Source: Bacteroidia bacterium | Lineage (GTDB): Bacteria > Bacteroidota > Bacteroidia > Flavobacteriales_D > Sanyastnellaceae | Direction of reading: 5' to 3' | Assembly: GCA_030427925.1 (NCBI GenBank) | Contig: JAUICJ010000011.1 | Coordinates: forward strand, 1 to 64,000 | DNA: 64,000 nucleotides | Part shown: piece by piece, positions 1-8,632 of the stretch | Layout: each line of letters starts with the position of its first letter | Numbering within the stretch: position 1 is the first letter of the stretch | The notes under the pieces: model-generated | What the model saw: the letters and a program-made list of their open reading frames with translations, nothing else | What the model was told of the DNA's origin: nothing | The model's database searches: none | Made by a program: the position numbers and the translations under genes

Positions 1-257
1 GCCCGTTCGGTCTTGAAAAAATGCGCAAGGAAGGCGAGGGAAACCGGGTCGAGGGACCGAATGGAAAGCGCCCAGTTCCTCAGTTGTTCCCGATCGACGG
101 CAGCCACAATTCGATCCCAGTCGGCTTGGACGCCGAATTCGACGATTTGGCTCAGAACATAGGGACCGTGATCTGGAAGCTTCAAGGAGTGACGGTCCAC
201 GTCCCAAAACAAGTGGGGAGAAAACGCTTTCCAATCCAATTCCGCTCGCTGCGTCAT
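1..257 (-). CDS. DUF6922-domain protein, 3' end beyond window
   Basis: This gene is read leftward from an ATG at 257 and has no stop before base 1, so only the first 85 codons are visible. The N-terminal part contains HLFWDVD followed by LKLPDHGPYVLSQIVEFG. This matches the pattern of DUF6922, a short Bacteroidota domain of unknown function, sometimes found near nucleotidyltransferase or toxin-like genes. An upstream ATG at 300 is in another frame and is not used. The gene follows the cytochrome genes on the same strand with a 57-base gap and may be read through from them. No function can be assigned. The family call rests on recognising the motif, and the C-terminal part is missing. Confidence 0.75.
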   Translation of the reverse strand, partial: MTQRAELDWKAFSPHLFWDVDRHSLKLPDHGPYVLSQIVEFGVQADWDRIVAAVDREQLRNWALSIRSLDPVSLAFLAHFFKTER

Positions 258-314
258 GAGGTGAAGATAATGCGCATTTGCACGCCGAAGTCCGCTTCAT
301 CGCGGCTTGCGGCC

Positions 315-2255
315 TCAGGGCCTGACCACCACTCCGCGCACCACCTGCGGCCCCTCGGCCGTTTCGATGCGCACGAGGAAGGCGCCCTCGGCCACCCACC
401 GGCCGGCATCGAACCCGCCGAGCAGGTCCTGAGGAGTGAGCTCGGCGCACCGCCTGCCTGACGCGTCGAAGAGCGCGCCGCTCAACACCTCCCGTGCATC
501 GCCCGGCTGCACCCGCACCCGCGATCCCGGCGCCACGGGGTTCGGGACGAGCGTCCACGCTCCCCCTTCCGCCACGAAGTCCGTCCAGCCCGACGCCGCC
601 GCCTCCGCGACGACCACGGGCGTCCGGTCCGCCCCCTCATACATGTCCCGGAACGCCGCGATGTCCGGGTGCTCCTCCGAGGCGGCGAGCAACGCACTGA
701 CCCACCGCTTCGGCACCGACTGGTAATGCAAACGCACCGCCACCTCCACGGTACCCCGGTAGTCCCCCACCGCCACGCGGTACATCACCCGGTCCGCCCC
801 CGTCCCCTCGGCCCCTTCAGCCGACCGATTGAAGTCCGCATCGAGCGACGCCGCCGGCCCGATCGCCACCGTGTCGTACGCCGCGTGCGAAGTCCGGAAC
901 CCCCGCGGGGGCAGCCGATTGTCCTTCAGCACCGTCGCCGCCCGCTCGAGGATCGTCGTCTCCTCCCCCGCCACATCGGCAAAGGCGAACTCGTAGATCT
1001 GAACCTCCGAAGGCGACGTGATGACCTCGTGGTGCGGCTCATACGGCAGGTCCCGTCCCACGATGCCCTCCGCTTCCGTCCAGCGCCCGCTGTGGAACAA
1101 CGTGTCCCCTGACGCCGTGCGCAGCGCGAACTCCAGGAACGCCAACCGCGCCGGGTAGCCGCTTGGGAACTTGTGGCCGATTTGGTTCACGACCTCCACC
1201 TCGAACGCCACTTCACCCGTTGGAGCCGGGAGTTGCTGGACGTTCAGCGTGGCCGTCGCCTGCTGCAAACCGCGCAGCGTCCGGGCGATGGTCGAATCGT
1301 ATTGGGTCGGTGTGGCGCTCAGCCCAAGGGCCGCCGCGTTGTCCTTCATCAGCTTGAGCATGAAGGTGTTGCCGCCGACGAAATGGTGGCGGCCGAAGCG
1401 CTGCTCGAACAACCAGTTGGGTTGCGTGGCGGCGATGGCACCGCCTGCGACGAGGGGCATGTGGCAGGTTTGGCATTGAACGCCTTCCGCATTGAAATCG
1501 GAGTTGACCCATTCCAAATACGTGGCCTGCTCAAAGAACACGTTGCCCGTCGACTCGCCCGCCAAATCCTGCGTGTGGCTGTACAGCGAATGGCAACTCG
1601 TGCACACCTCGCTCGCGCGGAAATGCTCGCCGTACGCGGGAATGAACCCGGTCTGCCCACTCATCAAGCCGTCCCACGGGTTCTCGAATCCGCCCCACGC
1701 GACCTGCTCGGGATTGATCGGTAAGTCGCCGTTGAAGCGCCCCGCGAGGCCGATGTTGTCGATGGTGTGGCAGCCCGTGCAGCCAACGCCGTCGAGGCCG
1801 AGGTCGTCCGCAAGCAGGTCCTCCATCGTGTAGTGCGCATCGCCGCCGGTGAGCCGCGCTTCATGGAAGCCCTGCGGCGCGTGGCACGCGGTGCACGTGT
1901 TCTCGATTTCGTCGCGGTGGCCCGGGTTGATCAAGCCCTCCCGGGCGACCTGGGCACGCCAAAACGGATCCCGCGCGCTGTTCGCCATCATGCTGGCTTG
2001 CCAGTCGAACACCGGGCTGACCGTCACCCCGTTCTCATCCACGAGCGCGTGACCATTGGGATCCGGCGCGTGGCAGTTCACGCACTTCCCGGAGCCGCTG
2101 AAAAACTCGCCCTCGACGGTGCACAGCTCGCCCATGCGCCACAATGCGCCTTCGTTCGTTTCCTGATCATAGCGGCGCTCGGGAACCACCGCGGCCAAGA
2201 GGCCCGCAGCCGCTCCCATCACCAACACCACGCGAAGCGTCCGATTCAATTGCAT
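315..2255 (-). CDS. T9SS-exported pentahaem cytochrome c, copy 2
   Basis: A 646-aa exported cytochrome. A hydrophobic N-terminal signal (residues 8-24) precedes five CXXCH haem sites at about C58, C121, C159, C218 and C261, in the order CVNCH, CTACH, CTGCH, CTSCH, CQTCH. A beta-rich middle region follows. The last 80 or so residues form a T9SS type A sorting domain (LVPNPVAPG, then ALFDASGRR and a terminal VVRGVVVRP). The protein should therefore cross the inner membrane by Sec, receive haem in the periplasm, and be exported or anchored at the cell surface. It is a tandem paralogue of the gene at 2286-4205, only 30 bases upstream on the same strand, so the two are probably co-transcribed. The likely role is surface electron transfer. 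The redox partner is not visible in the sequence. Confidence 0.88.
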   Translation of the reverse strand: MQLNRTLRVVLVMGAAAGLLAAVVPERRYDQETNEGALWRMGELCTVEGEFFSGSGKCVNCHAPDPNGHALVDENGVTVSPVFDWQASMMANSARDPFWRAQVAREGLINPGHRDEIENTCTACHAPQGFHEARLTGGDAHYTMEDLLADDLGLDGVGCTGCHTIDNIGLAGRFNGDLPINPEQVAWGGFENPWDGLMSGQTGFIPAYGEHFRASEVCTSCHSLYSHTQDLAGESTGNVFFEQATYLEWVNSDFNAEGVQCQTCHMPLVAGGAIAATQPNWLFEQRFGRHHFVGGNTFMLKLMKDNAAALGLSATPTQYDSTIARTLRGLQQATATLNVQQLPAPTGEVAFEVEVVNQIGHKFPSGYPARLAFLEFALRTASGDTLFHSGRWTEAEGIVGRDLPYEPHHEVITSPSEVQIYEFAFADVAGEETTILERAATVLKDNRLPPRGFRTSHAAYDTVAIGPAASLDADFNRSAEGAEGTGADRVMYRVAVGDYRGTVEVAVRLHYQSVPKRWVSALLAASEEHPDIAAFRDMYEGADRTPVVVAEAAASGWTDFVAEGGAWTLVPNPVAPGSRVRVQPGDAREVLSGALFDASGRRCAELTPQDLLGGFDAGRWVAEGAFLVRIETAEGPQVVRGVVVRP

Positions 2256-2285
2256 CCTTGCCGGTTGAAACCTGCAAGTTACAAC

Positions 2286-4205
2286 TCAGCCTTTCACCCC
2301 GCGCAGCACGTGTTCGCGGCCATCGCGGGTTTCGATGCGAACGAAGAACACGCCCGGTGCGAGGTCCGTCAGGTCGATGCCGAGTGCGGCTTGGGTGCCC
2401 GCGAACTGGCGGACGATTCGGCCCGTGGAGTCGAGCAACCAAGCGCGCGCCACATCCACTCCATCCACCCGCACCCGGTCCGACGCGGGATTGGGAACGA
2501 GGCGACCCGGGGTCGGCGCAATCACCTCCGAAACGCCCACCGCGCTGGCGGGCCACCACACCTTCACGACTTCCACCGGGGTGCGGTCCGCGGCATTGAA
2601 CATCGCTTGGAAGTCGGCAATGGCCTCGGCGTCCGCGGCATAGCCGAACATTTCCTCCACCCACCGAGCGGGCAAAGCGAGGTAATGCAAGGTCACCTCC
2701 GCCGTCACCGCTCCGGTGTACCCGTCCGGTGTGATGCGGTAGGTCAAGCGGTCGCTGCCGCTGCCCTCCGTTCCATCGGCGAACCGGTTGAAGTCGGCAT
2801 CGAGCGCTGCGGCGGGCCCGAAGGCGGCCGTGTCGTAGCTCATGTGCTCCGTGGAGAATCCAGCGGGCGCGATCCGGTTGTCCTTCAAGACCGAAGCGGC
2901 CCGATCGAGCACCGTGGAAGGCGTGCCGCTGACGTCGGCGAAGACCATTTCGTAGACTTGGACTTGGTCGTCGGTCAGGATCTCATTCCAGTGCGGCTCG
3001 AAGGGCAAATCCCTTCCCACGATGCCCTCAGCTTCCGTCCAGTCCCCGCTGTGGAAGAGCTCCGTGCCCGTGGAGTCGCGCAGGATGAACTCGAGGAACG
3101 TCAGGCGCGACGGGTAGCCGGTCGGGAACTTGTGGCCCGCCAGGTTTTCCACTTCGACTTCGAAGGCGTACTCGCCCGTGGGGGCATCGAGGGGCGTCAC
3201 CAGGAGGTTCGCCGAATGGTGTTGCAGCATGCGCTCTGTCCGGGCGATGGTTGAATCGAATTGCACCGTGGAGGCGGAGAGGTCGAGGGCCACGGCGTTG
3301 TCGCGGAGGACCTTGAGCATGAAGGCGTTGCCGCCCACGAGGTGGTGTTGACCGAGGGGATTGGGACCCAACCAAGTGGGCCGATCGGACAAAATGGTGC
3401 CTCCGGGGAGGCGGGGCATGTGGCAGGTTTGGCATTCCACCTCATCCTCGGGATACGAGGAATTCAGCCACTCCAAGTAGGTCGACTGCTCGAAGAAGAC
3501 ACCGTCCGTCGGTTGGCCTTCCAAATCGAACGTGTGCGTGTACAGCGAATGGCACGGCGCGCACACCTCACTCTGCAGCATGTGCCCGCTGGCCGTCGGC
3601 GTGTAATCCACGTTCATCTGCATCGGCATGGTCACCTGCGGCGTGAAGGGACCCCAAATCACGCGGTCCTCGTTCGTCGGCAAATCGCCGTTGAACCGCC
3701 AGCGGAGCGAGTCGTCGTTGATGGTGTGGCAGCTCGTGCAGTTCACGCCATCAAGCCCCATTTCGTCCGCTTCGAGGTCGGCGATGCTGTACAAATCGTC
3801 GCCCGCCCAGTGCGCTTCGTGGTGTCCGGCGGGCGCGTGGCAACCGGTGCACACGTTCGCGATTTCGTCGACGTAATCCGGGTTGACGAGGCCTTCGTGG
3901 GCCACTTTTGCACGCCAAAACGGATCCTTCGCGCTGTTCGCCATCATGGTCGACTGCCAATGCGTCACAACGCTCACGTCATTGCCTTCTGCGTCCTGCA
4001 TCGCCACCGGGTCCGGCCCGTGGCACAACACGCAGTTGCCCGAACCCATGTGGTGCTCGCCTGCTGCGAACGTCAAATCCGCCATCCGGAGCAGGAGCGA
4101 GTCCTGTTCCGTCTTGACGGTGTCTTCGGGATCGACGGCTCCAGCCAGCACCAACGCACCAGCCACCAAGCCCATCGTTCCCAACCAAGCGAGTTTGCCC
4201 TTCAT
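2286..4205 (-). CDS. T9SS-exported pentahaem cytochrome c, copy 1
   Basis: A 639-aa paralogue of its downstream neighbour. From the ATG at 4205 (preferred over an in-frame TTG nine bases upstream) there is a signal peptide, then five CXXCH sites at about C58, C119, C156, C215 and C258 (CVLCH, CTGCH, CTSCH, CAPCH, CQTCH). Between the haem sites runs the conserved stretch WQSTMMANSAKDPFWRAK, nearly identical in the other copy. The C-terminus has PTPGRLVPNPASDRV and ends in a short T9SS type A sorting domain with LRGVKG. It is probably the first gene of a two- or three-gene leftward unit. The promoter at 4211-4240 lies directly in front. It faces a divergent T9SS sugar dehydrogenase. Oxidase, reductase or conduit roles cannot be separated from sequence. 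Confidence 0.88.
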   Translation of the reverse strand: MKGKLAWLGTMGLVAGALVLAGAVDPEDTVKTEQDSLLLRMADLTFAAGEHHMGSGNCVLCHGPDPVAMQDAEGNDVSVVTHWQSTMMANSAKDPFWRAKVAHEGLVNPDYVDEIANVCTGCHAPAGHHEAHWAGDDLYSIADLEADEMGLDGVNCTSCHTINDDSLRWRFNGDLPTNEDRVIWGPFTPQVTMPMQMNVDYTPTASGHMLQSEVCAPCHSLYTHTFDLEGQPTDGVFFEQSTYLEWLNSSYPEDEVECQTCHMPRLPGGTILSDRPTWLGPNPLGQHHLVGGNAFMLKVLRDNAVALDLSASTVQFDSTIARTERMLQHHSANLLVTPLDAPTGEYAFEVEVENLAGHKFPTGYPSRLTFLEFILRDSTGTELFHSGDWTEAEGIVGRDLPFEPHWNEILTDDQVQVYEMVFADVSGTPSTVLDRAASVLKDNRIAPAGFSTEHMSYDTAAFGPAAALDADFNRFADGTEGSGSDRLTYRITPDGYTGAVTAEVTLHYLALPARWVEEMFGYAADAEAIADFQAMFNAADRTPVEVVKVWWPASAVGVSEVIAPTPGRLVPNPASDRVRVDGVDVARAWLLDSTGRIVRQFAGTQAALGIDLTDLAPGVFFVRIETRDGREHVLRGVKG

Positions 4206-4210
4206 GCCGC

Positions 4211-4240
4211 GCAAGGTAACCCTGACACATCCGTGACAAA
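4211..4240 (-). promoter_or_regulatory. Bacteroidota-type promoter for the cytochrome pair
   Basis: On the minus strand TTTG (4237-4240) is followed after 18 bases by TACCTTGC (4211-4218). This is close to the Bacteroidota sigma-A consensus TTTG-N19-TAnnTTTG. The -7 box ends 5 bases before the chosen ATG at 4205. Confidence 0.5.
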
Positions 4241-4272
4241 GCGACCGCCGTCACGTTCCGCGGGGCGGGCGG

Positions 4273-4280
4273 TATCTTTG
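4273..4280 (+). promoter_or_regulatory. -7 box TATCTTTG
   Basis: TATCTTTG matches the Bacteroidota -7 element TAnnTTTG exactly and lies 19 bases before the ATG of the sugar dehydrogenase. No clear TTTG is seen at the -33 position. Confidence 0.6.
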
Positions 4281-4299
4281 CTCCAGAAATTGACTCCCC

Positions 4300-5823
4300 A
4301 TGCGCCTGCTTCCCCTCCTGTTTCTGCCCACCCTTGCGTTTGCCCAAGCTCCCAGCACCATCGTTGCGGAGCGACTGATGTATGCGGATTGGCCGGTGGC
4401 CGTGCGCAGCGTTTCGCACGATCCGGATGAAACGGCGGTGCTCATCGTGGGGCACGACGGGGTCGTCCATTGGTTCGACAACGCCACCGGCGAAGAACGA
4501 CCCGAGCCCTTCCTCGACCTCGGGGAGAACGGCTTGGACATCGTGGATTACGGCGTCATGAGCGAGCAAGGAGTGAACGACCTCGTGCTGGATCCGGATT
4601 TCGAGAACAACGGACTGTTCTATGTGGTCTACAACGGCTACCGACCGGATGGCACCGGGAACCTCATTGATGAGCGCGTCGTGTGCTTTGGAACCAACCC
4701 GGAGCGGACGTTTGCCGACGTGACGGTTTGGTCCGAAGTCTTGGAACTCGTCCAGCCCGCTCGCGGCCACAACGGCGGCCAAGCGCATTTCGGGCCCGAC
4801 GGCCACTTCTACCTCTCCACCGGCGACGGTGGCGGAACCGGCACCGGCGAACCCGGCGGCAACAGCGGCGGCGACGACCACGGCCCCATCGGCAACGGCC
4901 AGAACCTCCAAACCCTGCTCGGCAAGCTCCTCCGCATCGAGGTCCACGGGCTCGACCCGTACACGATTCCGTCGGACAACCCGTTCGTGGGCAACCCGGA
5001 TGCGCTCGATGAGATCTGGGCCTACGGGTTCCGGAATCCGTGGCGGTGGAGCTTCGACCGGTTGACCGGGGACAAATTCATCGCCGACGTAGGCGAGGTC
5101 GATTGGGAGGAAGTGAGCATCGAGCGGGCGGACAGCCCGGGCGGGTTGAACTTCGGGTGGCGGATCATGGAAGGGCCGATGTGTTATGATCCCGTCGTGG
5201 ACTGCGATCCGGACGGCGCGCTTGAGCTGCCGATTCACGCTTATCCGCACGACAACGGGTGGTGCTCGGTCATCGGCGGGTACCGGTACCGGGGCGAGGC
5301 GATTCCCACGCTGTACGGGGCGTACATCCACTCGGATGCGTGCGGGTTCAACGACCACAAGTTTTGGTCTTTGACGGAAGAAGCGGACGGCAGCTGGACG
5401 AGCGCGAAGCTCACCATCGACGTGCCCGGCGGCTTCGTGCCCTGGGAAGAAGTGCGCTACGCCTTCGGCGAAGACAACGCGGGGGAATTGTACCTGTGCA
5501 CGCGCTTGGCGGTGTACAAATTGAGCTACGACCCGGACGACGGGGTCACGGGTGGGGTGGCGGAAACGGTGCGGTTCACGCCCAATCCCGCTGCGGCCGG
5601 TGGGGGCGCGGTCGCGTTGGATGCGGGCGAGGGCATCTTGTTGGAGCGGATTCGGTTCACCGATGCGACCGGGCGCGTGGTGCACGATGCGGCGCTCAAC
5701 AGCCCGTCGTCGCCGTACACGTTCTACACGAACGACCTGTCGGCGGGCACTTACATTGTGGAGGTTTGGCCGGTGGGGCAAGCGGCACCGATTTGGGGGC
5801 GGCTTGCGGTCGTGGATCCGTGA
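4300..5823 (+). CDS. PQQ-dependent sugar dehydrogenase with T9SS tail
   Basis: A 507-aa exported protein with a clear signal peptide ending near AFAQ. It carries the six-bladed glucose/sorbosone dehydrogenase (GSDH) fold. Recognisable motifs are GHNGGQAHFGPDG, which carries the expected catalytic histidine, the following LSTGDGG, and GFRNPWRWSFDRLTGD with GGLNFGWRIMEG. The last 80 or so residues (FTPNPAAAGG, then a short LERIRFTDATGRVV module) form a T9SS type A sorting domain. Family members oxidise sugars or aldoses with PQQ and pass electrons to cytochromes or quinones. The substrate here is unknown. It is divergent from two T9SS-exported pentahaem cytochromes, which could be its surface electron acceptors (inference). 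Its stop abuts the convergent stop of the next gene. Confidence 0.85.
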   Translation: MRLLPLLFLPTLAFAQAPSTIVAERLMYADWPVAVRSVSHDPDETAVLIVGHDGVVHWFDNATGEERPEPFLDLGENGLDIVDYGVMSEQGVNDLVLDPDFENNGLFYVVYNGYRPDGTGNLIDERVVCFGTNPERTFADVTVWSEVLELVQPARGHNGGQAHFGPDGHFYLSTGDGGGTGTGEPGGNSGGDDHGPIGNGQNLQTLLGKLLRIEVHGLDPYTIPSDNPFVGNPDALDEIWAYGFRNPWRWSFDRLTGDKFIADVGEVDWEEVSIERADSPGGLNFGWRIMEGPMCYDPVVDCDPDGALELPIHAYPHDNGWCSVIGGYRYRGEAIPTLYGAYIHSDACGFNDHKFWSLTEEADGSWTSAKLTIDVPGGFVPWEEVRYAFGEDNAGELYLCTRLAVYKLSYDPDDGVTGGVAETVRFTPNPAAAGGGAVALDAGEGILLERIRFTDATGRVVHDAALNSPSSPYTFYTNDLSAGTYIVEVWPVGQAAPIWGRLAVVDP

Positions 5824-6198
5824 TCAGGGGCAATCGCAGCCCGGCACCGCTTCGTCCACGCTCAGCATCCACCGCGCTTGGTTGCGGGTGACGGTGAACG
5901 AGCTGACCGGACCTTCCGTCAAACGGAACACATAGCGCTTCGGGGTTTCGCGCGGGCCGCTGGCCTGCCAGTCCACCTCGGCGGCGTAGAGCCAAGCGAT
6001 GGGGTCGGCGTCGTCGAGGCAGGCGAGCAGGCAGGTCGCGCGGGCGTCCTCGTCCAGTCCTTCCATTTCGATGTCCGCGCGGAGGCGGCGTTCGGGCAGC
6101 CAATCGCTGCAACCGCGCCAGCCGAGCAGGAGGTACGAGAGGACCGTTCCGATGAGGAGGCCGGTGCCAAAAATCAATAACCTGCGCTTGATGGTCAT
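5824..6198 (-). CDS. Membrane-anchored hypothetical protein, DUF4258-like
   Basis: A 124-aa protein with one N-terminal membrane segment (about residues 8-25) and a cytosol-side KRR. After it come GCSDWLPERRL and the cysteine-containing stretch CLLACLD, and the protein ends with GCDCP. It resembles a small Bacteroidota family annotated as DUF4258 or uncharacterised, in which a single TM helix is followed by a WLPNxR-type motif. The match is by memory and moderate. It converges on the dehydrogenase with no spacer and is divergent from the ABC operon with only 34 bases between starts. Function unknown. Confidence 0.65.
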   Translation of the reverse strand: MTIKRRLLIFGTGLLIGTVLSYLLLGWRGCSDWLPERRLRADIEMEGLDEDARATCLLACLDDADPIAWLYAAEVDWQASGPRETPKRYVFRLTEGPVSSFTVTRNQARWMLSVDEAVPGCDCP

Positions 6199-6219
6199 GC
6201 CGCGAATCTACGACCTGCG

Positions 6220-6227
6220 TACCTTCG
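6220..6227 (+). promoter_or_regulatory. -7-like box TACCTTCG near start codon
   Basis: TACCTTCG differs from TAnnTTTG at one base and ends 5 bases before the ABC ATPase ATG at 6233. This would place the transcription start at or beside the start codon. Confidence 0.4.
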
Positions 6228-6232
6228 GGGGG

Positions 6233-6889
6233 ATGATTGCGACGGAAAACCTGACTTTTCAATACGCGCCGGAAACGCCGATGTTGCGGTTCCCGGACGT
6301 GGTGTGCGCGGCCGGCGATCGGCTGTTGCTGCTGGGCGACTCGGGATGTGGGAAAACGACGCTGCTGCACTTGATGAGCGGGTTGTTGCGGCCGGCGACG
6401 GGGACCGTGACGGTGGCGGGGACTGTGCTCGGTGGGCTGACTGGGCGGGAGCTCGATCGGTTTCGGGGGGCGGAGGTGGGCATCGTGTTCCAGCGGGCGC
6501 ATTTTGTTCAGAGTTTGACCGTGTTGCAAAACCTGGCCTTGCCGGGCTTCCTTTCGGGGAAGGGAACGGAAGGCGGGGAGGAACGGGCGCGGGCGATGTT
6601 GGAGCGGTTGGGGATCGGGGAGAAGGCCGACAAGCGGCCGCGGGACTTGAGCATCGGCGAGCAGCAGCGGGCGGGGATTGCAAGGGCGCTCATCCATTCG
6701 CCGTCGGTGCTGCTCGCGGATGAACCGACGAGTGCGCTGGACGATCGGTCAACGGAGCGGGTGATTGCGCTGTTGGAATCGGAGGCCGATCGCGTGGGGG
6801 CAGCGTTGGTGGTGGTGACGCACGATACGCGCCTCAAGGACCGGTATGCAAACCGGGTGACGTTGAACCCTGTAATGGAGCAGGCATGA
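6233..6889 (+). CDS. ABC transporter ATPase, LolD/MacB type
   Basis: A 218-aa ATP-binding subunit. The ATG at 6233 is chosen because homology starts at once (IATENLTFQY). A longer frame upstream overlaps the divergent gene and is low-complexity. Walker A is GDSGCGKTT (about residues 35-43). The Q-loop sits in VFQRAHFVQSLTVLQN, the signature is LSIGEQQR, Walker B is LLADEPT, and the switch histidine is in VVTHD. The sequence groups with the LolD/MacB/FtsE ATPases, which power transmembrane mechanotransmission rather than simple import. It overlaps the permease by 4 bases (ATGA), so the two are coupled. The partner permease and the DUF3299 protein downstream form a recurring trio in which the substrate is not established. 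Confidence 0.9.
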   Translation: MIATENLTFQYAPETPMLRFPDVVCAAGDRLLLLGDSGCGKTTLLHLMSGLLRPATGTVTVAGTVLGGLTGRELDRFRGAEVGIVFQRAHFVQSLTVLQNLALPGFLSGKGTEGGEERARAMLERLGIGEKADKRPRDLSIGEQQRAGIARALIHSPSVLLADEPTSALDDRSTERVIALLESEADRVGAALVVVTHDTRLKDRYANRVTLNPVMEQA

Positions 6890-8064
6890 AACTGAGCTGG
6901 ATCAAGATTGCGTGGCGGAATTTGGCCTCGAAGCCGTTGAGCACCGCCCTCAGCATGGCGCTGCTTGCCTTCGGTGTGGGCATGGTCAGCCTCATGATGC
7001 TCGCGGAACACCAACTTCGCGACGCGTTCGACCGCAACATCAAGGACATCGACATGGTGCTGGGGGCGAAAGGCAGTCCGCTGCAGCTCATCCTCGCGAA
7101 CGTGTACCACGTGGACGCGCCCACCGGCAACATCCGGCTGGCCGATGCTGAAAAAGTCATGCGGCACCCGTATGTGGCGGAGGCGATTCCGCTCGCGTAC
7201 GGCGACAACTTCCAGCGTTACCGCATCGTCGGGACGGAGCCTTCCTACGTGGAGCACTACGGGGCCGAACTCGCGGAAGGACGGTTGTGGGAAACGCCCT
7301 TCGAGGTGGTCGTCGGGGCGCGGGTGGCGCGGGAAGCCGGGCTGAAGCTGGGCGACACGTTTTTCAGCTCGCACGGGTTGCTCGACGAAACCGACGTCCA
7401 CACCGACAAGACCTTTACGGTGGTGGGGGTACTGGAAGAATCGCGGAGTGTGCTTGACCAATTGTTGTTGTGCAACGTGCAGACGGTTTGGGGGGTGCAC
7501 GAGCACGAGGGGGAGGAGGTGGATCCGGAGGTGACGGCGGTGTTGCTGAAGAAGCGGAATCCGTTGGCGGTTTTGACCTTGCCCAACCTCATTTCCGACA
7601 CGAACATGCAGATCGCCTTGCCCGCCATCGAGGTGAATCGCCTGACCCAAAACTTCGGGCTCGGGCTCGGCACCTTGCGGACCATCGCCCTGCTCATCAT
7701 GGCGCTGAGCTTCGCGAGCATCTTCATTTCCGTGTACGACAGCTTGCTCGCGCGTCGGTATGAACTCGCGCTGATGCGGACGATGGGCTCCAGCGCGCGC
7801 GGCCTGTACGGCTCGCTGCTGCTGGAAGGCGGGCTGTTGAGCCTCGGGGGCGTCGTGCTGGGCGCCGTGGTGAGCCGCGTGGGCATTGCCTTGCTCGCCA
7901 CCCTCGTCGAGGACAAATTCCGATACGACCTCAACGCCCTCGCCATCCTCCCGTCCGAATGGCTCCTCGCCGCCGCCGCAATCGCCGTGGGCTTGTTGGC
8001 CGCCGCGATCCCCGGACTGCGCGCCCTGCGCCTCGACATTTCTCGGACCCTCTCTGATGCGTAA
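6886..8064 (+). CDS. ABC transporter permease, FtsX/MacB family
   Basis: A 392-aa permease with the FtsX/MacB layout. An N-terminal TM helix (about residues 20-40) is followed by a periplasmic domain of about 220 residues (MacB-PCD-like) and three C-terminal TM helices, with the signature SLLARRYELALMRTMGSSA between the second and third. It pairs with the ATPase encoded just upstream (4-base overlap). Such type VII ABC systems move lipoproteins, peptides or toxins between membrane and periplasm, or regulate envelope enzymes. The co-encoded DUF3299 protein suggests a dedicated but uncharacterised envelope function. Confidence 0.87.
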   Translation: MKLSWIKIAWRNLASKPLSTALSMALLAFGVGMVSLMMLAEHQLRDAFDRNIKDIDMVLGAKGSPLQLILANVYHVDAPTGNIRLADAEKVMRHPYVAEAIPLAYGDNFQRYRIVGTEPSYVEHYGAELAEGRLWETPFEVVVGARVAREAGLKLGDTFFSSHGLLDETDVHTDKTFTVVGVLEESRSVLDQLLLCNVQTVWGVHEHEGEEVDPEVTAVLLKKRNPLAVLTLPNLISDTNMQIALPAIEVNRLTQNFGLGLGTLRTIALLIMALSFASIFISVYDSLLARRYELALMRTMGSSARGLYGSLLLEGGLLSLGGVVLGAVVSRVGIALLATLVEDKFRYDLNALAILPSEWLLAAAAIAVGLLAAAIPGLRALRLDISRTLSDA

Positions 8065-8074
8065 CTTGCGAACC

Positions 8075-8632
8075 ATGAAAACCCTTCGTTCTTCTTCGTT
8101 GATTGGGGGCTTGCTGCTCCTCGGGGTCAGCACCTTGGATTTGAGCTCGATGTGCCATCCGTCGGAAGCGGCGGTGGCGGCCCGCGAATCGGTGTTGCGG
8201 GCGGCGGAGGACCACGCGCCGGTGTCCGCCGCTGCGGTAGAAGGCCAGCCGAAAGAATTGACGTGGCGCACGCTGGAAGACGTGGTCTTCACGGACGTTT
8301 ACATGGAATCGCTCGAGTCGTTCTACTGGAAACCGACCTTCGGTCCGGAGGTGGAGGCTGTCAGCGGCAGCCACGTGCACATCACGGGGTACATCATTCC
8401 CGTGGATTTGGACGAAGACTTCTACGTGCTGAGCCGGTATCCCTACGCGAACTGCTTCTTCTGCGGAGGCGCCGGGCCGGAATCGGTTGTGGATCTGCGG
8501 TTTGAAGGCGGCTCGAAGCGGGTGTACCAAACCGATGAACGCCTGACCTTCTCCGGCACCCTCCGCCTCAACGCGGACGACATCTACCAAATGAACTACA
8601 TCCTCGACGGCGCCGTCGAGTACACGCCATGA
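8075..8632 (+). CDS. DUF3299 family exported protein
   Basis: A 185-aa protein with an N-terminal hydrophobic signal (SSLIGGLLLLGVS). The ATG at 8075 is chosen because the signal starts there. An ATG at 8057 overlapping the permease stop would add six residues. The core shows GYIIPVDLDEDF and PYANCFFCGGAGPES, the conserved CFFCG motif of DUF3299. In other bacteria DUF3299 proteins are often encoded beside LolD/FtsX-type ABC pairs, as here, and their role is unknown. The cysteine pair could bind metal or form a disulfide. The start is 10 bases after the permease stop, and the stop overlaps the next gene by 4 bases. Confidence 0.8.
   Translation: MKTLRSSSLIGGLLLLGVSTLDLSSMCHPSEAAVAARESVLRAAEDHAPVSAAAVEGQPKELTWRTLEDVVFTDVYMESLESFYWKPTFGPEVEAVSGSHVHITGYIIPVDLDEDFYVLSRYPYANCFFCGGAGPESVVDLRFEGGSKRVYQTDERLTFSGTLRLNADDIYQMNYILDGAVEYTP

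Noticed and set aside
1767-3254. 495-aa plus-strand ORF
   Set aside because: It crosses the two cytochrome genes in antisense and the intergenic gap; no motif supports it.
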